From JAVVPL01 sp036655775 (GTDB lineage Bacteria; Bacteroidota; Bacteroidia; Bacteroidales; P3), in contig JAVVPL010000017.1 in NCBI GenBank assembly GCA_036655775.1, positions 1 to 26,431 on the forward strand: 26,431 nt of DNA, given 5' to 3'. The translations under genes were made by a program, and so were the position numbers. The notes beneath the pieces were generated by a model, which was not told the origin of the DNA, did no database searches, and saw only the letters and a list, made by a program, of their open reading frames with translations. Shown piece by piece: positions 15,798 through 22,038 of this stretch. The first letter of the stretch is position 1. Each line of letters opens with the position of its first letter.

Positions 15798-16586
15798 ATG
15801 CACTCCGACTCTATACGTACGTCTATCTATTCTTTTGAAAGTTTGGTTTCTACAAATACGGAAGCGGCCAAAATGTTGAGAGAGTCGTCTCAATTATTTT
15901 TGTATCCCTCCATGATTATTGCGCAAATGCAAACGCAAGGCAAGGGGCAAAAAGGCAATCAATGGCAAAGCCCTGCCAATAAAAATATATATGCTAGTTT
16001 TGTTTTAGATACTTCGTTTATTCCCATAGAAGATCAATTTCTTTTAAGTAAAATTATAGCCCTAGGAACGCGAAATTTTTTAAGTCATTATATTGCCCCT
16101 TCGCGTATTCAAATCAAATGGCCCAACGATCTATACATTGATACACATAAAAAAATTGCGGGTATACTTATCGAAAATAAAATTATGGGTTCCGTGTATT
16201 GTAAGGCAATTGCGGGAGTGGGGGTCAATTTTTTGCAAGATTGTTTTCCTACCTATCTTCCTAATCCCACTTCGGTTATTTTAGAGGCTCCCTCTCTAAC
16301 GAAGCTTCCGTCTATCGAAAAGGCCGCTTCCGAATTATTTGATGCAATTTTGCAGGTTTTCCAAGAGGCCAAACAGCATCCTAGCTCGATCAACGAGCAA
16401 TATTTGGCACATCTTTTATTTTTTCAACAACGCAAACCTTACCAATATAAAGGAGAGCGAATGGAAGCGACCATCAAAGGGGTGGATACTTATGGACATC
16501 TACAATTAGAAACAGATACAAAGTCCATGATAACGGCCGATCTTAAAGAACTTACTTATCTTTGGGAAACAGACCATATACGCTAG
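15798..16586 (+). CDS. birA: Biotin--[acetyl-CoA-carboxylase] ligase (no DNA-binding domain)
   Basis: 262 residues. Attaches biotin, through biotinyl-AMP, to the carboxyl carrier protein of acetyl-CoA carboxylase and similar enzymes. Motifs: STNTEA at 18-23, the biotinyl-AMP loop as GKGQKGNQW at 48-56 (family consensus GRGRxGRxW, with Lys and Gln replacing Arg), KWPND at 107-111, GILIEN at 122-127 and GVGVN at 140-144. The N-terminal helix-turn-helix found in E. coli BirA is absent, so this is a group I enzyme and not expected to be a repressor. The 3' end overlaps the convergent ispE tail by 35 bases. The variant loop residues are worth noting but conservative. Confidence 0.93.
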   Translation: MHSDSIRTSIYSFESLVSTNTEAAKMLRESSQLFLYPSMIIAQMQTQGKGQKGNQWQSPANKNIYASFVLDTSFIPIEDQFLLSKIIALGTRNFLSHYIAPSRIQIKWPNDLYIDTHKKIAGILIENKIMGSVYCKAIAGVGVNFLQDCFPTYLPNPTSVILEAPSLTKLPSIEKAASELFDAILQVFQEAKQHPSSINEQYLAHLLFFQQRKPYQYKGERMEATIKGVDTYGHLQLETDTKSMITADLKELTYLWETDHIR

Positions 16587-17369
16587 AGCCACTTCCACTC
16601 ATCGAGGCATATACTGCACCTTCTTTATACAACTGCGCTTTTGTCTGTGCTATAATCGGATATTTTTTGAATATCGAGGCTTCAAAATCGNNNNNNNNNN
16701 NTGTTTCCATTCTTGGATAGGATATTGTAAAAGTTCTGAAAGTGGGGGGCGATGGGCTTGCGGCACAATTTCGCTATACGCTTCTTGGGTTGAAATGGAT
16801 ACGGGCGGAAATCGTAAAATAGGGGTGTAGTTTTTGAGTATTTCAAGGCATTGCATGGGGGCTTCTTCAAAAACATCTCCTTTTTCAAGCCCTAGTACTG
16901 CTTTGTTTTCGATAAAAAAAGCACAATCACTTCCTAGTTTTCGACAGATGCCTTCCAATTGAGAATGATCCAATCCAAGTTCAAATTTTGTGTTGAGTCC
17001 TTTGAGACAGAATGCGGCATCGGCAGATCCACCTCCTAAGCCAGCTCCATCAGGAATAATTTTATGAAGAAAAATTTTTACGGCTGGAATTTGTTTTTTG
17101 GGGGAGATATTTTTGGAAAGTTCTTCTCTTAGCAAATAAAGTGCACGCATCACCAAATTATTTTCCATGCTACAGTTGATGGGGCGACCACTCAAACAAA
17201 GTTCATCCTTTTGTTTAGCTCCAGTGGCTAAATCTTCTTGGCTTATAATTTCTAGTATGTCGCATAAGTGGGTGGGATAGAAAAGAGTATCAATAGAATG
17301 AAAACCATCCGCTCTTTTTTTGCAGATGTGTAATCCTATATTTATTTTAGAATTTGGAAAAAAAATCAT
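16552..17369 (-). CDS. ispE: 4-diphosphocytidyl-2-C-methyl-D-erythritol kinase, interrupted by an assembly gap
   Basis: GHMP-family kinase of the MEP isoprenoid pathway; phosphorylates CDP-methylerythritol. N-terminal SKINIGLHICKKRADGFHSI and the ATP-binding PDGAGLGGGSADAA (106-119) are clear. Eleven Ns at 16691-16701 interrupt it after PIQEWK. Beyond the gap the frame resumes as DFEASIFKKYP and ASMSGSGSSVYGLF, the conserved IspE C-terminus, ending at TAA 16554-16552. The sequenced bases total 807, so the true gap must be a multiple of three; from my memory of related proteins it is probably 9 or 12 bases, giving about 272 residues. The tail overlaps birA by 35 bases. Presence of ispE indicates the MEP and not the mevalonate route. 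Confidence 0.93.
16691..16701. other. Assembly gap (11 N)
   Basis: Eleven Ns within ispE. The length cannot be real as written, because 11 bases shift the reading frame between two well-conserved halves of the protein. Confidence 0.96.
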
Positions 17370-17418
17370 ATCTTCGCGCTTTAAAAAAACAAATTTTAAG
17401 ACAAAAATACATTAAATT

Positions 17419-17718
17419 ATGAAAACACTCAAAGTTTTATTCTTAAGTTTATGCACATGCTGCCTATTGACCACGTATGCACAAGATAAAAAAACAAATC
17501 CAAAGGAATCCACAGCTACGTTTTTGGTTGAATTCGATTGTAAAGGTTGTGCGGCAAAAGTTGAGAAAAATATTCCTTTTGAAAAAGGGGTGGCTGATCT
17601 GAAAGTGGATTTTGATAAACAAACGGTTTGGATTAAATATCGCAACGATAAAACCGATACCACTACATTAAAAAAAGCGTTTGCTAAAATTAAAATTCCT
17701 GTAAAAAGGATTCAGTAA
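17419..17718 (+). CDS. Exported heavy-metal-associated (HMA) domain protein
   Basis: 99 residues. A signal peptide (about 1-21, hydrophobic core VLFLSLCTCCLLTTYA, cleavage probably after YAQ or YA) is followed by a single HMA-type fold: FLVEFDCKGCAAKVEKNIPF with the metal-binding CxxC as C41 and C44, then VADLKVDFDKQTVWIKY. Cytoplasmic relatives (CopZ, MerP-like domains) bind Cu(I) or Hg(II); here the signal peptide places it in the periplasm or outside. The metal is not identifiable. No transport ATPase lies next to it. It is divergent from ispE, and a hairpin at 17741-17760 separates it from the convergent rho. Confidence 0.85.
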   Translation: MKTLKVLFLSLCTCCLLTTYAQDKKTNPKESTATFLVEFDCKGCAAKVEKNIPFEKGVADLKVDFDKQTVWIKYRNDKTDTTTLKKAFAKIKIPVKRIQ

Positions 17719-17734
17719 AAAATTAAATCAAATA

Positions 17735-17767
17735 TAAAAAACGGCCCTATCTAGAGCCGTTTTTTAT
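17735..17767. terminator. Bidirectional terminator between the HMA gene and rho
   Basis: AACGGC/GCCGTT stem (about 17740-17745 with 17756-17761), ten-base loop, flanked by an A-run on the left and a T-run (TTTTTT) on the right. It lies in the 50 bases between the two convergent stops and can serve both strands. Confidence 0.8.
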
Positions 17768-17768
17768 T

Positions 17769-19898
17769 TTATCCGTTCATCGAAACCAAAAACTCTTCGT
17801 TGGTTTTAGTAAATTTTATTTTGTCTCGTAAAAATTCAATTGCCTCAAGTTGAGTCATATCGGCAAGGTGATTGCGCAAGATCCATACTTTTTGCAAGGT
17901 GTCTTTGTCTTGCAACAAATCGTCACGACGTGTACTGGATGCCACAATATCAATGGCAGGGAAAATGCGCTTATTTGAAATCCGTCTATCCAATTGAATT
18001 TCCATATTTCCAGTTCCTTTAAATTCTTCAAAAATTACTTCATCCATTTTGGAACTAGTTTCGGTAAGTGCCGTTGCCAAAATAGTGAGCGAACCTCCGT
18101 TTTCAATATTTCGAGCGGCTCCAAAAAAACGTTTAGGTTTTTGTAGGGCATTGGCTTCTACCCCGCCCGACAACACTTTGCCAGAAGCAGGACTCACGGT
18201 ATTATATGCACGAGCCAAACGAGTAATAGAATCAAGTACAATCACTACATCATGTCCACATTCCACCAATCGTTTTGCTTTTTCTAGCACTAAATTGGCA
18301 ATTTTCACATGTCGTTCGGCGGGTTCATCAAAAGTAGAAGATACCACTTCGGCTTTTACACTGCGCGCCATATCGGTTACCTCTTCAGGACGTTCATCAA
18401 TAAGTAAAATAATCATATATACCTCGGGATGATTATACGCAATGGCATTGGCAAAATCTTTCAACATCACGGTTTTTCCTGTTTTGGGAGGAGCCACAAT
18501 TAAGCCTCTTTGTCCTTTGCCAATAGGCGTAAATAAATCCATCAAACGCATAGAAAGTGCATTTGAAGGTTCTCCCGTAAGGGTGAATTTTTCTTCGGGG
18601 AACAGGGGCGTTAAATAGTCAAAAGGAATACGATCGCGTATAGTTTCAGGTTTACAGCCATTAATAGCATTAATTTTTCCCATAGGAAAATATTTTTCAC
18701 CTTCTTTGGGTGGACGAATGGTGCACTCTACGGTGTCTCCTGTTTTGAGACCTAAAGATTTAATTTGAGCAGGTGACACATATACATCATCGGGAGAACT
18801 CAAATAATTGTAGTCCGATGAACGTAAAAATCCAAAATTGTCAGGCATCACTTCCAATACGCCTTCGTAACTTACCAAATTGTCAAAATCGTAATACGGT
18901 TCTTTCTTTTCTTGCTTCTCTGCTTTTTCTTTGTGAGTAGCAAGTGCTGGAATATTTTTATTGGGTTTGCCAGTATTGGGGTCTTCCCAATCTAAGGCTT
19001 TTTGAACCTTATCGTGGGTGAGCACATTTTGTTTTTCTTCTTCGTTATCCTTTGAAAGTACAGGCGTAAATTCCAAAGAAGGCGTGCTTTCATCTTCATC
19101 CTCATCTATGAGGCCAAGCGCTTCTTCTATTTCTTTAATGGGTTGTTTGGCCTGCTCTTTTTTTTGTTTTTTTAAATTTAAACTTAAATTTTTAAGCTCG
19201 GGCAGTTTCTTTTTGGGAGCTAAATTAGAATGTTCATTTTCTGACAATAGAGTATTTTCCAAAGAGGCGGAGGGGGCATCGGTGCTTGTATCTGTGGGTG
19301 CTACTTCGCTTGTTTGTATAAACGTATCTTCAGGTAATGAGAGTATAGATACCTCTTCGTTTTTTTGCACTAGGGCTGTTTCTGGTGTTGCCTGTGGAAG
19401 GGGGTCTTTTTTAGGTGTTGGTGTGGAGAGGGTGGGTCCTTCTTTGGATTTTTGAGAAATGGACTCTTGCTCTGAAAGTAGAACCGAGGGATTCCCTTCT
19501 ATAAGACTTGGCGTGGCATGTTCTTTATGTTTGCTTACTTGTACAATCATTGCTTTTTCGCTCTCTGCCTTAGGTTTTCTTCCGCGTGTCGAACGCACAG
19601 AGGGTAAGTCTTTAGGATTGATAATATTAGCAGTGTCAGCCTGTGGGTTCAAGTCGGTGGCGATAGTGGCCTCTTTCTTTTCTTCACTTATTTTAGGTTT
19701 GCGACCTCGTTTAACGACCGTGTGTTGTTCTTTGTCTAAGATTGTTTTTTCTGCCGCAATTAAAATGGCTTGTTGGTCTAAGATTTTGTAAATTAAATCT
19801 TCTTTGGAAAGTTTTTCAAATTTTTTAATTTGAAGATCTTTAGCAATGTTATGAAGTGCTGTCAACTCCATTTCGCTAAGTTCTAAAATGTTTAACAT
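17769..19898 (-). CDS. rho: Transcription termination factor Rho with long N-terminal insertion
   Basis: 709 residues, against about 420 in E. coli. Order: Rho N-terminal helical domain (about 1-50), a charged low-complexity insertion (about 50-335), the RNA-binding cold-shock-like domain (SYEGVLEVMPDNFGFLRS, from about 343), then the RecA-like ATPase with Walker A APPKTGKT (469-476), LIDERPEEVTDM (499-510), VIVLDSITRLARAYN and LSGGVEANALQKPKRFFGAA (Q-loop and R-loop region). It is the hexameric RNA helicase that ends transcription. The insertion is rich in Lys, Glu, Ser, Thr and Pro and has RGRKPK twice (64-69 and 105-110). Such disordered insertions are known in Bacteroidota Rho; that of Bacteroides thetaiotaomicron has been linked to phase separation. 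The leader RNA is about 130 bases, room for autoregulation. Confidence 0.97.
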   Translation of the reverse strand: MLNILELSEMELTALHNIAKDLQIKKFEKLSKEDLIYKILDQQAILIAAEKTILDKEQHTVVKRGRKPKISEEKKEATIATDLNPQADTANIINPKDLPSVRSTRGRKPKAESEKAMIVQVSKHKEHATPSLIEGNPSVLLSEQESISQKSKEGPTLSTPTPKKDPLPQATPETALVQKNEEVSILSLPEDTFIQTSEVAPTDTSTDAPSASLENTLLSENEHSNLAPKKKLPELKNLSLNLKKQKKEQAKQPIKEIEEALGLIDEDEDESTPSLEFTPVLSKDNEEEKQNVLTHDKVQKALDWEDPNTGKPNKNIPALATHKEKAEKQEKKEPYYDFDNLVSYEGVLEVMPDNFGFLRSSDYNYLSSPDDVYVSPAQIKSLGLKTGDTVECTIRPPKEGEKYFPMGKINAINGCKPETIRDRIPFDYLTPLFPEEKFTLTGEPSNALSMRLMDLFTPIGKGQRGLIVAPPKTGKTVMLKDFANAIAYNHPEVYMIILLIDERPEEVTDMARSVKAEVVSSTFDEPAERHVKIANLVLEKAKRLVECGHDVVIVLDSITRLARAYNTVSPASGKVLSGGVEANALQKPKRFFGAARNIENGGSLTILATALTETSSKMDEVIFEEFKGTGNMEIQLDRRISNKRIFPAIDIVASSTRRDDLLQDKDTLQKVWILRNHLADMTQLEAIEFLRDKIKFTKTNEEFLVSMNG

Positions 19899-19937
19899 AT
19901 TAAAATATTAAGTAATATACGCATGAGAAATTTGCTA

Positions 19938-20027
19938 TCATAAGCTTCCATTAGGAAGTGGTATATAAAGATGGATATGCAATAAATTGTTTTGTGAAAA
20001 TGTGAGACTAAAAAATGTAAAAAACAT
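19938..20027 (-). CDS. Possible upstream ORF in the rho leader (29 aa)
   Basis: On the minus strand an ATG at 20027 opens a 29-codon frame (begins MFFTFFSLTF, ends PLPNGSL) closed by TGA at 19940-19938, 39 bases before the rho ATG. The ATG is about 12 bases past the rho -7 box, so translation would be nearly leaderless. A short hairpin CTTCC-ATTA-GGAAG (19945-19958) sits at its 3' end. E. coli rho also has a short leader ORF (rhoL). In AT-rich sequence such an ORF may arise by chance, and no homology is claimed. Confidence 0.2.
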   Translation of the reverse strand: MFFTFFSLTFSQNNLLHIHLYIPLPNGSL

Positions 20028-20038
20028 AAATTAGGTTG

Positions 20039-20068
20039 CAAAGATACAAACTTTTTTTGATATGCAAA
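20039..20068 (-). promoter_or_regulatory. rho promoter (TTTG-N18-TATCTTTG)
   Basis: Minus strand: -33 TTTG at 20068-20065 and -7 TATCTTTG at 20046-20039, 18 bases apart, a full match to the Bacteroidota consensus. Transcription would begin near 20032, giving rho a leader of about 130 bases. It overlaps the opposing promoter at 20056-20084. Confidence 0.75.
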
Positions 20069-20084
20069 AAAAAATGTATTTTTG
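20056..20084 (+). promoter_or_regulatory. Promoter of the DUF4293-YfcE-EamA run (TTTG-N17-TATTTTTG)
   Basis: Plus strand: -33 TTTG at 20056-20059 and -7 TATTTTTG at 20077-20084, 17 bases apart. The -7 box is 30 bases before the ATG at 20115, which supports that start over an upstream TTG at 20082. Its -33 end lies within the rho promoter. Confidence 0.7.
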
Positions 20085-20114
20085 CACTTAGAAAAATTTA
20101 AAATAATAGAAATT

Positions 20115-20585
20115 ATGATACAAAGAATCCAATCCCTTTATTTATTAGCTACGATGCTTATTTTGTCGATACTCTTTTTTGTTCCCTTTGCAAGTTTGCA
20201 ATTAGGTGGACTTGAGGTTTCTATGAGCGTGAGTAAATTTTATCCCGACACATTTATATTTACTAAATACCCTTATATCTTTTGGGGATTGACCCTACTC
20301 ACGGCGGGCGTTATTCTTTTGTCGGGCTTCGCTTTGCTTTCTTATAAGAATAGAAAACGACAAATTAAATTGGTGAGTGCTTCATTTTTTGTAAATATAC
20401 TTTTAGTGGGAAGTTTGTTTTTTAGTGTAGAATTTTTAGCACCTAAATTATATACGCAAGCGAATGGAATAGAATATTTGTGGAGTACGTATATCCCTTT
20501 GTTGGCAATGTTGCTTATCAGTATGGCTTTGCGCGCAATTCGTAAAGATGAGGCTTTGATACGTTCGGCAGATCGTTTACGATAA
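20115..20585 (+). CDS. DUF4293-type four-helix membrane protein
   Basis: 156 residues from the ATG at 20115. It begins MIQRIQSLYLL, the start typical of the DUF4293 family, which is largely confined to Bacteroidota. Four transmembrane segments are visible (about 7-25, 56-77, 86-106 and 124-143), with short basic connecting and C-terminal parts (YKNRKRQIK; ending RSADRLR). Function is unknown. A TTG-started extension to 20082 is less likely because it would begin inside the -7 box. The next gene, a YfcE-like phosphodiesterase, starts four bases after its stop, so they are probably cotranscribed. The position back-to-back with rho may be conserved in the phylum, which I could not check. Confidence 0.82.
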   Translation: MIQRIQSLYLLATMLILSILFFVPFASLQLGGLEVSMSVSKFYPDTFIFTKYPYIFWGLTLLTAGVILLSGFALLSYKNRKRQIKLVSASFFVNILLVGSLFFSVEFLAPKLYTQANGIEYLWSTYIPLLAMLLISMALRAIRKDEALIRSADRLR

Positions 20586-20589
20586 TTCG

Positions 20590-21093
20590 ATGGTACGTAT
20601 AGGGCTTATTTCAGATACGCACGCATGTATACATCCTCGCGTATTCAACTTTCTCAAAGATTGTGATCAAATTTGGCATGCAGGCGATTTGGGTAATATG
20701 GAAACCTTGGAAACTTTGGCACAATTTAAACCCACCATTGCAGTTTATGGAAATGTCGACGATTATAAAACGCGTAGAACTTTGCCTGAATATCGTTATT
20801 TTATGTGTGAGGATTGCAAAGTAATGATGACACATATTGGGGGATACCCAGGAAAGTATGCCAAAGGTATCAGTGCATTAATCAAAGAAAAAAGACCTGA
20901 TTTATTTGTAACGGGGCATTCCCATATTTTAAAGGTAATGTATGATGCCAAAAATCAATTGCTTTATATGAATCCAGGGGCTGCAGGGCAAAGTGGATTT
21001 CATAAAAATATCACCGCCTTACGATTTGAAATTGATAAAAAAGAATGCAAAAATTTGGAAGTATTGGATATTGAAAGAGCCAAAAAAATATAA
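20590..21093 (+). CDS. YfcE-like metallophosphoesterase
   Basis: 167 residues, a compact calcineurin-type phosphoesterase. The metal-binding set is complete: D9 and H11 in ISDTHA, D33 in HAGDLG, N55 in YGNVDD, H82 in MTHIGG, and H110 and H112 in GHSH. Length and motif order match the YfcE/MJ0936 group, cytoplasmic Mn-dependent phosphodiesterases with activity on artificial substrates; the physiological substrate is unknown. Four bases separate it from the DUF4293 gene and six from the EamA transporter, so it is in an operon. Confidence 0.9.
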   Translation: MVRIGLISDTHACIHPRVFNFLKDCDQIWHAGDLGNMETLETLAQFKPTIAVYGNVDDYKTRRTLPEYRYFMCEDCKVMMTHIGGYPGKYAKGISALIKEKRPDLFVTGHSHILKVMYDAKNQLLYMNPGAAGQSGFHKNITALRFEIDKKECKNLEVLDIERAKKI

Positions 21094-21099
21094 ATATAA

Positions 21100-22002
21100 A
21101 TGCGTAAAAATTTTAAAACCTATCTTATCCTTATTGTTGCAGTTGCTTTATGGGGTATTTCTTTTATTTGGACTAAAATGCTTTTGGAAGCAGGTTATGA
21201 GCCCATCACGATTGTTTTTATTCGTCTTTTATTGGCCACCATATTCTTTTTACCTTTGTTTATTTGGGGCAAAAATTTTCAAAGAATAGCACGTTCGGAT
21301 ATAAAGGTGATTGCTTTGGCGGCTTTCTTTGAGCCTTTTATTTATTTTTTGGGCGAAAATTATGGACTCAAATTGGTGTCGCCCGAAGTAGCTTCTATCG
21401 TCATTGCTACGATTCCTGTATTAACGCCAGTGTTTACGTATATTTTTTTGAAAGAGAAATTTGCGGCACTCAATATTGTGGGCATGTTGATTTCGTTTAT
21501 AGGTGTAGCTTTAATGATTACGAATGGAGATTTCGTTATCGAAGTGAGTTTGAGTGGTGTTTTACTTTTATTTGTTGCCGTATTGTCGGCCATTGGTTAT
21601 GCCATCACCACACGAAAATTAAGTTTGAAATATTCGGTCACCACGATTGTTTTTTATCAAACATGGATTGGTTTAATTTATTTTTTACCATTTTTTCTCC
21701 TATTCAGTTTGTCAAATATGCAAAGTGTGCCTTTGCAATGGAATTTAATTTTTGCTTTTGTAGCACTTGCTGCGCTTTGCTCTATTCTCGCATTTTTGGG
21801 TTATATCTATGGCATTCAAAAATTGGGGGCAAATAAAGCAGGGATGTTTACCAATTTGATACCTGTGGTTACCGTAGTGCTTTCATATTTTGTTTTAGAG
21901 AGTTCGTTTACTATCCAAAAACTAATTGGAATTTCTTGTGTGATCTTAGGGCTGTTTGCCACTCAATTGAAATTTGTGAACAAAAAAAGGAGTAAAGAAT
22001 AA
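21100..22002 (+). CDS. EamA/DMT-superfamily transporter
   Basis: 300 residues with ten transmembrane segments in two EamA repeats (about 1-140 and 150-295). The first repeat starts with LWGISFIWTKMLLEAGYEP and has PVLTPVFTYIFLKEKF; the second has the matching LIPVVTVVLSYFVLESSFT and GISCVILGLF. DMT transporters of this kind export or exchange small metabolites such as amino acids or nucleotide precursors across the inner membrane; substrate cannot be predicted. It lies six bases after the YfcE-like gene and 36 before relA/spoT. The C-terminus is short and basic (KKRSKE). Confidence 0.9.
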   Translation: MRKNFKTYLILIVAVALWGISFIWTKMLLEAGYEPITIVFIRLLLATIFFLPLFIWGKNFQRIARSDIKVIALAAFFEPFIYFLGENYGLKLVSPEVASIVIATIPVLTPVFTYIFLKEKFAALNIVGMLISFIGVALMITNGDFVIEVSLSGVLLLFVAVLSAIGYAITTRKLSLKYSVTTIVFYQTWIGLIYFLPFFLLFSLSNMQSVPLQWNLIFAFVALAALCSILAFLGYIYGIQKLGANKAGMFTNLIPVVTVVLSYFVLESSFTIQKLIGISCVILGLFATQLKFVNKKRSKE

Positions 22003-22012
22003 AAAAAATATG

Positions 22013-22020
22013 TACATTTG
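22013..22020 (+). promoter_or_regulatory. Possible -7 box of the RelA/SpoT gene
   Basis: TACATTTG, a match to TAnnTTTG, 18 bases before the ATG at 22039. The leader would be only about a dozen bases, and no -33 TTTG is at the usual spacing, so readthrough from the upstream operon may matter more. Confidence 0.35.
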
Positions 22021-22038
22021 TTTTTAAAAATGTAGCTT

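Noticed and set aside
19018..19791. Two Ser/Cys-rich open frames on the plus strand opposite the Rho insertion
   Set aside because: They mirror the Lys/Glu/Ser-rich low-complexity coding region of rho and show no promoter or homology.
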